Shown here one piece after another: positions 33,755 to 45,964 of a stretch of 64,000 nt of DNA. This DNA is from Podospora pseudocomata (lineage: Eukaryota > Ascomycota > Sordariomycetes > Sordariales > Podosporaceae). The stretch lies in assembly GCF_035222375.1 (NCBI RefSeq), contig NC_085890.1, forward strand, positions 3,472,001 to 3,536,000, read 5' to 3'. The notes under the pieces were generated by a model. The model did no database searches and was not told the DNA's origin. It saw only the letters and a program-made list of their open reading frames with translations. Made by a program: the position numbers and the translations under genes. The stretch's first letter is position 1, and each line of letters begins with the position of its first letter.

Positions 33755-34480
33755 TTTGAGAATTAAACAACTGAGGGATTCGATTTGTCGAGAAATGCAA
33801 ACAAGGCAACTTCCACAATGTGTGGTCGATGGAAAGGTCCATAAGGACCATTATCCCTGGTGCTGGCAGCACTGGTGCCACTGGCGGGGCTGAAGATCCC
33901 CCGCAGCAAGCCGGAACTGCACTGAGCTCCGCAGCAACACAATCATGAATGACAGTTGACCGAGGGTAAAGCCAGAACCTCGGTATTTGACTCATGAACT
34001 CTCCAAGACATGAGAGAGACTCCATTTCATACCCCAAAAAATCATGGTCTTAAAAGAGGGCAGCAGTGACATCTGCATAACACAGCGGGAACAAGGACAT
34101 GGACTTGAAGCAAGGAAGCTGTGGGACGGTCCAAGTGGGGCGGTAATTCCTCGGCAAGCAACCCCACCATGGATCCCGTCAGGTCCCTAGTGACCCTCTG
34201 CGCTGCGTAACCATGAACGGGACTGTTGGGGCCCGCTAAAACACCAGGCCAACCCAGCAATTCAGTGACAGCTGTTCGCGCAGTAAACCAGCAAGTCCAA
34301 CAGATGCGTGTTTATCATCCAATACCCCGTCGCTGTGATAACTAGCTGCCCAATCACGACAAACCTCGTCCCTGAGCCCCCTTGCGTGCCCGACGCCTAG
34401 CTCCTGAAGTTCAACGCCCGAAACTGACACCTCGACGGGAACCGCTGCCTTACACGTCGAAGACCTTACGGCTCCCTTGC
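33755..34480. promoter_or_regulatory. Divergent promoter region between CoA-transferase and Vps9-domain genes
   Basis: 726 bp between outward-facing starts; no gene. The Vps9 frame is open upstream of its ATG to 34382 but without an ATG. Confidence 0.45.
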
Positions 34481-36920
34481 ATGTCTCCCCATAATCAAGG
34501 AGAGAGCTCCCATGCCCAAGATGACGGGATAGCCACAGGCGACCTGCCAACGGCCGGTCAAAGTGCTGATCAGGGCGCTGCATCGAATGAACCTCCAACC
34601 CCAGCCCCGGCAAGCGCTGCCGTGGAAGAGGACCTTCTAGACTTGGGTAATCAGGACTCCCACGAAACTGGGGACGGCACGGTGGAATCATCGACTCTCA
34701 GGCAGGACAAGGGAAAGCAGTCGTCATCTCTTGACGATTCGAATGACCTGATGTCATCTATCGCTACGCTAAAGCCGGCTACTTCGCCAACTACCACGAC
34801 TGCCACCCAGTATCTCACCATCGAATCCCGGACATACAAAGACCCTACCCCGCCGACGCCGGCCCCTTCTCAACCTCCTTCCCGAGCACCCTCGACGGCA
34901 GCAACTTCACGCTCAAGACATGGATCTTCAGAACCATCACCCACTAGGTCTGATGTTGGTTACGACGAGAAACGATATACCAGCGAAGATGAACAAGAAA
35001 GCGGGTCAAGATCAGAAATTCAGAGCATCATGGAACAGTTCAGCGAGGAAGGCGGGGGTCCAGGGGTAGAAGAGGTCATGAGTCCACGGCTGGAGATGGC
35101 ATCGCCTCTTCTTGGAAGCCCAATGTCTCACCCACCACGGAAATCAAGCTTGGAGCCTCTCACTCCTAGTCTTGCTCAGCAGTTACAAGAAGGTATACAG
35201 GGGCTACGCATATCAGGGTCGTCACCGTCAGACACACGTGGGAAGGACAAGGAAGACTTTGGCCCGCCTGTTCCGCCAAAGGACGATTCAATGTACCCCG
35301 CCAGTCCAGGGCGTTCGCAGGATGATCTTCGAGGCAACGTGGACTCGCCAATGTCGCCGAGTACTCTCCATCGCCCTCCACCCCCAGAGCCCGAACCTGA
35401 ACCGACGTTGCCATTTGATTTCCACCGATTCTTGGAACAGTTGCGCAATAAGAAAGCCGATCCTGTTGCCAGATATTTAAAGTCTTTCTTGTCCGAGTTT
35501 GGAAAACGGCAATGGATGGTACATGAGCAGGTCAAGATAATTAGTGATTTCCTCACATTTATCGCCAACAAGATGGGCCAGTGCGAGGTCTGGCGCGACG
35601 TGTCCGATGCCGAATTTGACAATGCCCGCGAAGGCATGGAGAAACTTGTCATGAACCGCCTTTACAGCCAGACCTTTTCGCCCGCGATTCCACCGCCACA
35701 GCCAATCCCAGGAGCGAAGCCAAGGAGACGTGGCGGGGAGCGCCCGATGGGCCCTGGACGGCGGGGACAGCACCAGGAGGATGTTGAGCGTGATGAGATT
35801 CTTGCTCAAAAGATCAACATCTATAGTTGGGTACGAGAAGACCACTTGGATATTCCACCTGTTAATGAAAGTGGCAAGCGGTTCTTGAAGCTCGCTCAGC
35901 AAGAGTTGTTGAAGATCAAGTCGTACCGGGCGCCGAGGGACAAGATCATTTGTGTATTGAACTGCTGCAAAGTCATATTCGGTATGTTTGTTTGTGCTAG
36001 ATTGTCTCGATCTTTGCTGACACCACACAGGCTTGCTGAAACACGCAAAATCCGACTCCTCGGCTGACTCGTTTATGCCCATGTTAATCTACGTTGTCCT
36101 TCACGCAAATCCCGAGCATCTTGTTTCCAATGTCCAGTACATCCTAAGGTTCCGCAATCAAGAAAAGCTTGGTGGCGAAGCCGGGTACTATCTTTCTTCG
36201 TTGATGGGAGCTATTCAGTTCATCGAGAACATGGACCGGACGACATTAACTATTACTGACGAGGAATTCGAACAAAACGTCGAGGCTGCTGTGTCTGCCA
36301 TCGCCGAGAGGCACCGTGCCGAGTCTCCACCACCTCCTCCGCCTCAGTCTGAGAAGTCTTCAGCATTGAAAGCACCGTCTGCGGGTCGTGTTTCAGCTGA
36401 CACGGACGCGTCTCTTCGTCCAGATACCCCACGTCGTTCTATGTCGTCGAACGAAGGCCGTGATAGCGGCGAATACAGCGGAAATGATGAAAAGGTGGCC
36501 ATCACCGGCCTTCTCCGGACGATTCAAAGACCACTCAGTACCATAGGCCGCATCTTCTCGGACGAGCCCTCGTCTTCGGAACCCAGTACGAGCATTGCCT
36601 CGCCAGCTCGGACGCCTATGCCAGAGAGACCTGATGGTGATGCCCGTCGGCAAAGGCTGTCTGCTGAGGAGGCAGCTGCTCGGCAAGCCAGTGCCGAGAC
36701 AGCTGAGGCTCAGCGGCTACACCGAGCAGAACATGCCAATATCGTCGAGACGCTGGCTGGCATGTTTCCAGATCTTGACAAAGACATCATCAGCGATGTC
36801 GTTTACCAAAAGGAGGGAAGGTAAGGATCTCCCAGTCCACCACCCAGGCTTTACTGTGAAACTGACATCGTTCTCAGGGTTGGGCTGGCGGTTGATGCCT
36901 GCCTTGCTTTATCGTCATGA
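34481..36920 (+). CDS. vps9: Vps9-domain Rab5 guanine nucleotide exchange factor with C-terminal CUE domain
   Basis: Activates Rab5/Vps21 GTPases on endosomes. Exons 34481-35981, 36031-36820, 36878-36920; introns with GTATGT...CACAG and GTAAGG...CTCAG; 777 residues. A long Pro/Ser/Thr-rich N-terminal half precedes a helical bundle (FHRFLEQLRNKKADPVARYL) and the VPS9 domain: DKIICVLNCCKVIF spans intron 1, then SADSFMPMLIYVVLHANPEH and LVSNVQYILRF, carrying the Asp and Tyr needed for exchange. The last 45 residues (HANIVETLAGMFPDLDKDII) form a CUE ubiquitin-binding domain completed by the 43-nt last exon (VGLAVDACLALSS). This is the domain order of yeast Vps9, so the symbol is used with fair confidence. 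Confidence 0.9.
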
Positions 36921-37282
36921 TTGGAGGGTAGAGGACTTTTCAGGAAATTCAGCGTTACAGTCACACGAAGGATGACTCGGTCGTCCTGTTTTTCAATTAT
37001 TCTCATCTTTTCCTTGTTAGCGAGCATAAGACGGGGAGGTTACTTATTCCCACAATTTATGCATTTGGTGGTTAGACGCCAGGGTGGGTGGCTGACAGAA
37101 AGTACGGTAGTAATATCTAGGCCCGGCCGATATTGATTAATTTTTAAACACACTGAGCAGTCTGCCGTTTATTTGAGTGACTTGGTGTCGTAATGCAACA
37201 GAGAGCTGTAGAGATGGGGAAAAGAGTGAATAGTGAGTGCATTGTGTAGGCTAGATCCGCCACAAAATTCCATCAAGCAACA
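36921..37282. other. Intergenic
   Basis: 3' region of the Vps9-domain gene and upstream flank of tRNA-Met. No other feature seen. Confidence 0.4.
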
Positions 37283-37354
37283 AGCTGCGTGGCGCAGCGG
37301 AAGCGCGCCGGGCTCATAACCCGGAGGTCACTCGATCGAAACGAGTCGCAGCTA
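37283..37354 (+). tRNA. Initiator tRNA-Met (anticodon CAT)
   Basis: Acceptor AGCTGCG/CGCAGCT with A1:T72, anticodon stem CCGGG/CCCGG around CTCATAA, and a T-loop reading ATCGAAA instead of TTCRANY. These are hallmarks of eukaryotic initiator tRNA. No intron; 72 nt with discriminator A. Confidence 0.96.
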
Positions 37355-37678
37355 GCTTGTTCCCTTTTTTTGCACTTTTTGCTCTTCGACCCTGGAAGTC
37401 ATCCTCGACTCTAGTTTGCATCATTTCGAAGTTTTTTTTCTCTCGCTTCATCTTCGTTGCAACAGTCGAACAAGGTTTTACAAATTCGTCGACCTTTTTT
37501 TTCCTTGATGTTGGAGCGCAGCTGATGTTCTCACTGCTGACTCATCCACCCACCTACCCACCGGAATCTTATCTCCACACCGCGATGTCACCCACCGGCC
37601 TTCAACTTGTCTTTTCCACCACACGACTTGCTTTTTTTTTAATCACACAACCAAACTGAACGAAATAAGGCCGCGAGA
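37355..37678. promoter_or_regulatory. Leader/promoter of the asparagine synthetase-like gene
   Basis: Pyrimidine-rich, with several T runs (37366-37372, 37494-37501, 37631-37639) of which the first probably terminates the tRNA gene. ATG 37679 follows. Confidence 0.45.
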
Positions 37679-39520
37679 ATGTGTGGTATTCACGCCATCA
37701 TCTCCCCCTCGTTTTGTTCACTCTCCGAAATCTCCCCGGAGTTGCACCAGAATCTTGTCAACCGCGGACCGGACTATTTCGGGCAGGTTACGCGGGAATC
37801 GTCGGATGGGAGATGGAAGTTGCGGTTTACGTCTACTGTTTTGGCTTTGAGGGGCGACCGTGTCACGAAGCAGCCACTGCATGATGACAGTGGGAGCAGG
37901 GGTGGGAATGTGTTGTGCTGGAATGGGGAGGGGTGGAGGTTTATGGGGGAAGTAATTGGGGAACATGAGAATGACGGGGAGGTTATTTACCGAGGGTTGA
38001 AAGACGCGAGGTCGGTGGAGGAGGTGATGGGGGTTTGGAAGGGGGTTGAGGGGCCTTTTGCGTTTGTTTTTTATTGTGAGGCGCTGCAAAGGGTGTTTTG
38101 GGGACGGGATCGGTTGGGGAGACGGTCGTTGATGGTGAGGAGGATAGAGGGGGGAGGGGTGGTGTTGGGGAGTATTGCGGATGGGGAGGGGAAGTGGGAG
38201 GAGGTGGAGGCTGATGGGGTTTATTCTCTTGGGTTGGGAGATGGGGTAGCGAGGAGGCATGATTGGGTTGAGGAGGGGGAGAACTTCGTAAGTGCAAAAT
38301 TCTGTCCTGGTGGGAGCTTGGGGGTTGTGAGAGGGGGAGACGGGGTTGTCGAGCTTACTTTGGCAGGTTTCTAGCATCGGGGTATTTAACAAGGCGCTGC
38401 CATCTTTTGAGGGAGAGACGCCGCTGACGAGCGCGTCACCTTCTGTTCGGGCGCTCAAGGACCAGCTGGTTGAATCGCTCAAGTTGAGGGTGCTAAATAT
38501 TCCCAACCCGCCATCCAGTGGAACAGGCAAGACCCGCGTTGCGGTACTGTTTTCCGGTGGCCTGGATTGTACCGTCCTGGCGAGACTATGCCACGATATC
38601 CTGGAGCCTCACCAAGAAATTGATCTCCTCAATGTTGGCTTTGAGAATCCGAGAGTGGGGGCCCGGCTGAAAAAAGAGGCCAACGGCAAAGAGGTGGACT
38701 TGTACGAGGCTTGCCCGGACAGGATCACGGGAAGGAAGTCCTTCGCCGAGTTGAAGAATGTCTGTCCCGGGCGAGTCTTTCGGTTTGTCGCTGTGCGTGG
38801 TCTTCTGCAACTGGATTTTACGCCCTTGATTGCTGACTATCACAGGTAAATGTCCCCTACTCAAAATTGCAGGCCCACCGGCAGCAAATCATTTCTCTCA
38901 TCCATCCTCACAATACTGTGATGGACCTTTCCATCGCATGCGCGCTTTACTTTGCCGCCCGAGGCCAAGGGTCAGTCAGATCGGAGAGTCCAGATCCGGA
39001 CTCTGAGCCCTCAACTGTTTCGTACACATCGCCCGCGCGCGTCCTGCTTTCTGGTCTCGGCGCTGATGAGCTATTTGGTGGTTACTCGCGCCATGCTGCT
39101 GCTTTCCAGCAGGACGGATACACAGGGCTTGTGAAAGAGCTCCTGCGGGACGTAAGCCGCCTGGCCGAGAGAAATCTCGGGAGGGATGATAGAGTCATGG
39201 CCCATTGGGGCAAGGAGGTAAGATTTCCGTTTCTGGACGAACGTCTGGTCAAGTGGGCCATCGCAACGCCTGCGTGGGAGAAGTGTGATTTTGAAAGGGA
39301 GGAAGAGAAGAGCGGTGTTGAAGCTGCAAAGAGAGTCCTGCGTCTTCTGGCGATGGAGTTGAGCATGGAGGGTGTTGCGAAGGAGAAGAAGCGAGCTGTA
39401 AGTTGGCTCGGTCTAGTGCATGATATGAAAGCTTTGCTAATTTGACGGCAGATTCAATTCGGCTCGAGGACAGCCAAGATGGAGAGCGGCCGTGACAAAG
39501 GGACAACACTCTTGTCGTAG
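37679..39520 (+). CDS. ASNSD1-like asparagine synthetase domain protein
   Basis: N-terminal class II glutamine amidotransferase domain (MCGIHAIISP, Cys2 nucleophile after Met removal; LVNRGPD; LCWNGE) and C-terminal ATP-pyrophosphatase domain (VAVLFSGGLDCTVLARLCHD, LLSGLGADELFGGY). Exons 37679-38287, 38367-38792, 38846-39397, 39452-39520; phase-0 introns; 551 residues. The order and length fit the ASNSD1 family, whose biochemical role is less clear than that of true asparagine synthetase. The third intron leaves a 23-codon last exon ending DKGTTLLS. Exon 1 is strikingly G-rich on the coding strand from about 37920 to 38350. Confidence 0.9.
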
Positions 39521-41040
39521 GTTTACTGATGGCCAGTGCCATGCAATTGGTGGTAGACATGGACTGTCGGTGATGATACATTACAGATACTTCTGAGTCC
39601 GGTCTCGACAGGCACAAATCTTTTGAGGTTGAGTCTTGTGGTTTCCTCGGAAGCCCTTGCTCTCCTGATTGCGAGTCTGCATCGCTGCATCGTGCACAGT
39701 GAAGTCAAAAGGCAAATCTGAGCCAGTCCATGTCTAGTGTTTTTGCTAGGTAACGCCGAAGTTGCGGTTGTTAGAGAAGCGTTTGCATTAACTTGGCAAT
39801 CAGCTAGCGCGAAATGGGATGGAGTTTTCACTTCTTTTTGTTCCATAAACTGGGAAACGGGAGCCGATGGAGAATGAGATGATGACAAAATGAAGACGGT
39901 TGTCCTGAATGTCCAAGCACGCCGCATGTGTTGGCCGTGCCATTGCCGGGTGTATCAGATCGCCGCAAGGGGTCCGGGTCGAGGTGCCGACTTCGTATGA
40001 CTGTCGCCAGCATCAAAACCGGTTGTCCTCAGCTCCGTGACTCCACGATGAGATAGCCGTGTTTGCGGCTCTGCAGAGAAGAATGTGCAAATTCTCAACT
40101 GTTCGGATGACCGTTGCAGGTCATGGATGGCCCCTGGTTTTCCCCAGGTTAGTGAGGTTGTTCTTCCCCGGCATTTTGAGCGTGTGATCGAGTCTGGACT
40201 CGCCTCTGCGGTCCGCCCGTTTTCCCCTGCAGCAGCCCGCTGACAGGGTTTGGGATAGCCCCGGCTCGCACCGGCCTTGCTGCCTTATTTATCCGTTTAA
40301 GCCTCGGCAGGGACCCTGAACCATTCAACGATGGCCTCCATCACATCGACAGGGTTGCATTGAGTCCCGTATTGGTTGGGGATGAAGAAGCTGAAGGTGT
40401 TCCGCTCCTTTTCTCTCCTTTCTGTCCAATTCAATGCGCGCGCCAAGTTGGGAGAGTTTCGTGTGTCTTGTTTTTTGTTTTGCCAGTCTCCTAGTTCCTC
40501 ATCAGCTCTCGATTGCAAATTGAAGAAGTCGTCTTTGGTGACTGTTCGCCCAATCCACCTTTGCGATTTGGGAATCCGCATTTTTAGCGCAACGAAACGG
40601 GCACGAAAAGCTGCATCTATTTGCTCGCATGGGTGTTAGGGCACCCCGCCACCTGCTGTTCGTCACCGTTGGGGCTTTTTTCTTTCTGCTGGGTTCGTCA
40701 CGAGACGTTCCCGGCTGTCAGTTCATATCAACGACCAACCCCCCCCTCCCCTGAGTGGCAGAGACTTCCACGCCGCATCTCAACTACCAACGTTTTGTGC
40801 TATTGTCAGAGGAGTGCAGGTTATTTTGATACCTGACCTGGGGAAGACCCAACGTTCGGTGGGACCGAACCGTTGTGTTGGTAACGCCAACTGGTTTCCG
40901 GATCGGACGTTTGGAATTCACGCGCATGGAATTACGGGACGAGGTTTATGTTTGGGTTTTGTTGGGGCGACGACGATCTAGTATGAGGGAATTCGGAACG
41001 GTATATTGAAGCATATATATACGAAAGGGCACCAGACACC
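39521..41040. other. Intergenic, about 1.5 kb
   Basis: No gene recognised. A minus-strand frame at 40581-40297 (94 codons, rich in Arg/Asn/Trp) has no known motif and no clear promoter. TATATATA at 41014-41021 lies 20 bp before the next start codon. Confidence 0.4.
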
Positions 41041-42521
41041 ATGGGCGAGATCATGGAATCGCGCTTTCAGGGGCCGATCAGGCCACCACTGGCGATGCCC
41101 TCTGCGCCGGGAACACCGGGGACACCGGGGACACCGGGGACGCCATCGACACCTACTGGCACCAATCCGTCACCCGTCCGGCCGAAGCTCTACCGTCGCC
41201 AGTCTCGCTTCACGGAAGAGCCCATGACGGAGAGGACGCCTGCCTGCTCAGCGTCGATCCACTCCTTTGATCCCTCCGCCCTTGACGACTCAAACGTCAA
41301 TACTCTCACACACACAAACACCGTTCAGCAATTCCGCACCGCGAACAGGACCGTCAGTCGAGACCTAAGCCACAGGAGCAGCAACCTCAGACGTGACCTG
41401 AACAGCTTCTCCTTTGGAGGAGCACCAGCAACCCCCGTCCTACAAGAGGAGTCCCCAACAGCAATATCAAGAACGGGGACTCTCGACCCCCCACCGCAAC
41501 CCCTATCCTCCCCAACTACAGCAGAGATCCCACCACCATCTGGCCCTCTTCCACTACATCAATCAGCAGGCCTATCCCCTGAAGAGAAAAGACGGGTTTG
41601 GCTCCGGTTAGCAAACTCGGTATTGCACTCCGCGCCGACGTTGGTGCTGCTGTATATAATGTCCACCTCCATCTCGGCGTTCAGATCGACCGCCAAATTC
41701 TCGTATGTTTTTTCTGCCTTCTTCATCCCCCTTGACTTACTAACACAATCAGCTCCCCGGGCATAACCCTTCTCTCAATCCTCTACCTCGACGCAATCCT
41801 CAACATCATCACCTGCTTCCGCATCCGCTCCCCCTGGCCAAGATGGCGGTTATCCCTCCGCTTTCTTTTCGGGCTAGGGTACATGATCCTCTTTTTCGTG
41901 TACATCGGTCTCGGAAATGAGGTTCTCCCGAAGGGGTATACCTACTGGAACGTGCCAGACAAAATGGCTACACCGCTGGTGTATATCTTTCTCTGGTGGT
42001 TAGCCGCGTGGGATCTGGCCCACCTGCCGGTGTGCAGACCGGAGCTGTTTAGCTGTGCTAGGAAACGGGAGGGACAGCAGGAAGGGAGGAGACCGAGTGT
42101 TGCCTTGTCGGAATTGCACCCTACCAGCTTCCGGGCTAGGGTCCCGAGTAGTGTTGGGGGGGAGAGCGTGGTGAGTTATACCTGGAGGAGGTGGGTGCAA
42201 CGGACCAGGACGCATAGCACGGGGGGTGTTCACTTTCATGAGATGGGACATAATGATGTGGAGATGGGACCTACCAGGACGAGGACGAGGGAGGGGGATG
42301 TCATTGGTGAGGGGGAGAGTATTAGTGGGAGGAGGTCGGAGTCGATGAGGACGGGGACCGCGCATAGTGGGGAGGTTACACTAAGGGGGGATGAGTTTGA
42401 GAGGAGGAGTGGGGAGAAGGAGAAGGAGGCTGAAGCTGGTGGCGCTGGGAAGAGAGGAGAGGAAGGCGGGCGGCTGGAGGAAAGCCCGAAGACGGTGAGG
42501 GCTGCTGATGTTGGTCAATGA
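41041..42521 (+). CDS. Four-pass membrane protein, fungal, function unknown
   Basis: Exons 41041-41702 and 41753-42521, intron 41703-41752 (GTATGT, TTACTAACACAATCAG), 476 residues. The first 190 residues are disordered and begin with a Gly-Thr-Pro repeat (GTPGTPGTPGTP at about 23-34). Four hydrophobic segments follow: around LANSVLHSAPTLVLLYIMST, GITLLSILYLDAILNIITCF, FLFGLGYMILFFVYIGLG and PLVYIFLWWLAAWDLAHLP. The last 170 residues are charged (Arg/Glu/Gly-rich) and probably cytosolic. I know no function for this plan. The second exon's 3' part is rich in GGGAG tracts. Confidence 0.82.
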
Positions 42522-44128
42522 GGTCGTTTCTTGTGGGGAGGTGCTGGTTGTGGTTGGGTTTTGCTAGGTCTCGGAGCTGGAACGGTGATAAGGTCTCGAG
42601 TATCATGACCTGCGGCTTCATCGGACCTGTTGGGGATCTACCATCAAATCAGCCTTCATCAGCCTCCTCAAGAGCGACACAAGGGGTATTTCTTTCGGAG
42701 TTGGAACATTTGGCATAGCGTTGTTGTTGTTTGTTTGTTGGCTTGGGCAAGCGGCGTGGGTTTGAACGGAAGAGATGAAAGACGATCACGAGGTCAAGAA
42801 AGACATGCATTTCATACACGATCATTATCATCATCACGATACCCCCCTTTTTTTATATCTCGAACACCCCTTCATTTCCACAAAAAGTATATAAAGTGCA
42901 TAGCATGTAATTATCATAATAGCCCACTACACCTCTACTTGTAATCATCTAACCCTAGTATAATTTCCACTCCTCTACATAGGTCGTATGAGTAACTCTT
43001 GAAACGTTAGCAGTGTAGTACACGAATATGTTTGCACGTGCAAAATGACAGTTTCATAAGTCAATCACGCAGCTTTGGGGCCGGAGATTCTCGTGGTCAG
43101 CAGCCATTGGTGTAACATTTGTTCAAATCTTCAGCCCAGGTCAGAGTTGAGGCTAGCCCACGCCGTCGGCGAGTGTAGATCTTGGTAGAAAATTGGTCTC
43201 TTTGTGGATATCTCATCTCATTGGCAAACTGCCGTCTGGGCTGTGAAGTGCGGTTACGCAATTCATCGGTGATAGCAAACGTGATGTTCGGTGGAACCTC
43301 GTGTTGAGGGCAGCTCCCAAGCACTTTGGGCTGCGTCTCTTCTTGGCGGTGCACCGCCGCAGGAAGAAGCCCAGGGACGGCGAAAACTTGCCCGGAGTTC
43401 GGGCATGACAAGATGATGGCACTACAGAGCTGATGAGGTCAGAGGAACCGTTCACAAAAACCACTGCGGACTATCGGTCAAAATGCATTCCAGAGCCAGA
43501 CATTACCCCGCAGGTTGGTGAGGATGACCACCGCTCCTGTTCCTAATGCGGCAGTCAAAGGTGCGTGTAAGCGTGCCAGCAGCGGTCCAATCCAATACGC
43601 CTTGGATGTCTTGATTACATGTGCGAGTTCATCCGCGAGGAAGCTTCGCCATGAAGTTGCAGGATTTGATCTGCTCTCAATGAATTGCCCGAGGACTCTC
43701 TCTGGGCGCCGGGTTTGCAGATTAGTTGTTGTTCTGCCTTTTGGTGGTGGTGCTGCGCCTCACAAACCTGTCTGAATAGGAGGCCGTGGTGTAGGACGGG
43801 AGGGATCGCCAATAAGCGGACGGGGCCATGCATCGGGACTTCCCAATAGCGAACCGGGGGGTGTAAGTGCTACCTCTCAGCCTGGCGAGTTTGAGACCCA
43901 GCATCTGGATGGTACGTGAAATCTGCCGTGCCTCTAACTATAGACAGACCATGCATGTCCTACCCCCTTGCTCGTGGATTGTCCCGATTGACGTCTTTCC
44001 TTCCATAGCTGAAGTGCTGTCTGGGGGTATATTATCGTCCGACCTACCCCACCTCCTGTGAGGTTGTCTGGTTTACTCGCTATGGTGATACCACCTTGGT
44101 CCTGGCAGTTTGTGGCCGCTTGAACAAA
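42522..44128. other. Intergenic, about 1.6 kb
   Basis: No gene recognised. AT-rich 3' region to about 43070, then short overlapping frames on both strands without motifs. Confidence 0.4.
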
Positions 44129-44863
44129 ATGGCCCCTTTCGCTCTTGTTACTGCTTCTATACTTGATACCCGTGGTGACAAGACCCCGGATACCACGGAT
44201 AACGCTGTGATATGGATAGTGGTCTCCATCGTTGCCGGCACTATTGGTGTCGTGACAGCCCTTACTACACTCGTCGTCTGCTACACCAAGCGTCATCAAT
44301 ACAAAAAGGCAAAGGCAAGAGACCCGTATCTGAGCCGCGAAGAGTTCAGCCGGAAGAGAAAGTTGAGCGCAAATGACTTGTTCAAAGAGGAGGAGACTTG
44401 GAGGGGGCATATGATCCGCAAATCTCTCGCCAGTCGGTCAACGAATACCATCGACCAGCAGCCACAGCAGCATCGACCAGAACCGCAACGACAGCAACAA
44501 CCTCAAGAACTGGAACATGTGCCAGGATCAGACCAGCAGCAGCAACTGCTATCTCCCGCAGCGCTCTCAACAGCAGCGACCATCAATCAGATCGACCAGC
44601 AGATTTCCGAGATGGAGCGAAAAGAATCCACGAGGCTGAAGGAAGACTGGAAGAGGTGGGAAGCCCAGGTTCGACATGAACGGTCTGCTTCAGGGGAACA
44701 GCATCCAGCCATAGCGGCATCCAACAGTGTACCTATCATCGCTGTCCCTACGCCGCCAAAGCATCGATCCCACAACCGAGTATCGTTCCCAGAGTTGCGC
44801 CCAGAGCCGCTGAGGCCCCCGCCAAGAAATCCTGCCCGGTGTCAGCCGAATAATGGTGGATGA
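44129..44863 (+). CDS. Single-pass membrane protein with Gln-rich cytosolic tail
   Basis: ATG 44129 gives 244 residues without introns. A short N-terminal part (MAPFALVTASILDTRGDKTP) is followed by one strong membrane segment (AVIWIVVSIVAGTIGVVTAL then TTLVVCY) and a basic KRHQYKKAK stop-transfer. The tail is Gln/Pro-rich, then a short coiled-coil-like stretch (QIDQQISEMERKESTRLKED), then Pro/Arg-rich. No family recognised. The in-frame upstream start at 44096 is not ATG. It could be a small adaptor or sensor; this is inference from shape only. Confidence 0.65.
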   Translation: MAPFALVTASILDTRGDKTPDTTDNAVIWIVVSIVAGTIGVVTALTTLVVCYTKRHQYKKAKARDPYLSREEFSRKRKLSANDLFKEEETWRGHMIRKSLASRSTNTIDQQPQQHRPEPQRQQQPQELEHVPGSDQQQQLLSPAALSTAATINQIDQQISEMERKESTRLKEDWKRWEAQVRHERSASGEQHPAIAASNSVPIIAVPTPPKHRSHNRVSFPELRPEPLRPPPRNPARCQPNNGG

Positions 44864-45964
44864 GGGTATAAGCGTAGGAAAGAAGAAAATGGGAAAGAAA
44901 ACGAAGATGCCGAGATTCATCAAGTATAGCTACAGGCTCCTCTCGAGGCTTCGAGCGCCGTGGCCATTGCAGCCTCACAGAGGTTGCGTGGTAGTCTGCG
45001 AGGAATTCTATCAGAAGACAGTTGGCTGATGCACAAGCCTCATTTGTGAAGCATGTAAGCATATGATAGACACTGAGAGACCAGCTTGGTGGCTTGAAGT
45101 ATAGTGCGCCGTGTACCGGCAAAAGAAAGTGCTGGAAGGATCGCGAAGGAGGGAGAACGGAGACGCCAATGCGGTGAATGAGAGCCAATCCAAGAGCAGA
45201 AGTCGATAGGACAAATTATGAGAGGAGATTGCATAGACAGTGAAATAAACCAGATTTCATTCACCAAGCTGCATCTGCCAACCTCTAGAGTGAACTGTTG
45301 ATGGTGAGAGCAACAAGTGTGGCCATCCCAAAGAGTGGAAGACAGCCTTATCAGCTTATCTGGAGCCCGACGATTCGGCAGCCAATGGAAGCGCTCGACC
45401 AGCCCCGCCCATAAGGCTGCAAGGTCCGGTTCCGCCTGGTTCTTCAGTCATTGGCTGACTCAGCGATTTCACTTCCATTCACTTGGTGCCATCGCCCCAC
45501 AGGGACCTGCCTGCCTGTCCGAGGATTTAGCAGCGGCCAACGTCACTTTCACCGGTCGCCGACTTTCCTTTCAACCACAACTTTCTTTGACGTTGTTCTG
45601 GTCAACAGTGTCGTCCACGATCACTTGTTGCACCCTCAAACACCCAAACATCGCCTTCAAAGTTGAGATATCCCCTCCCTAGCCAAGACCAACACCGATA
45701 TCATCGACTGCACAATCAATCTCGAGTCCGGCCCTCGTTGACCGCACAGTCGGGGCGGCACTCTTCGGGCTTCTCCGTAGAACCGCAAAAGTGCTGCTTG
45801 CAAACAGCAACCCGGGCTGTTTCCTCATCGCCGCTACTTTCAATCAAAGCTACAACTTGCGCGGCTTCTGGCGGTCATTCAACAAACCGCCTCCAACCTT
45901 AACAGCCTGACGGATCCTTTTCCCCCCGAAGTCATCCATTCTACCTACGACTGCATCAATCAAC
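44864..45964. promoter_or_regulatory. Upstream region and leader of TFIIB gene
   Basis: No gene. The last 500 bp are pyrimidine/CAA-rich like fungal leaders and contain short upstream frames. Confidence 0.4.

Noticed and set aside
40297-40581. 94-codon minus-strand frame in the 39.5-41 kb gap
   Set aside because: No recognisable domain and no supporting exon structure; left unannotated.
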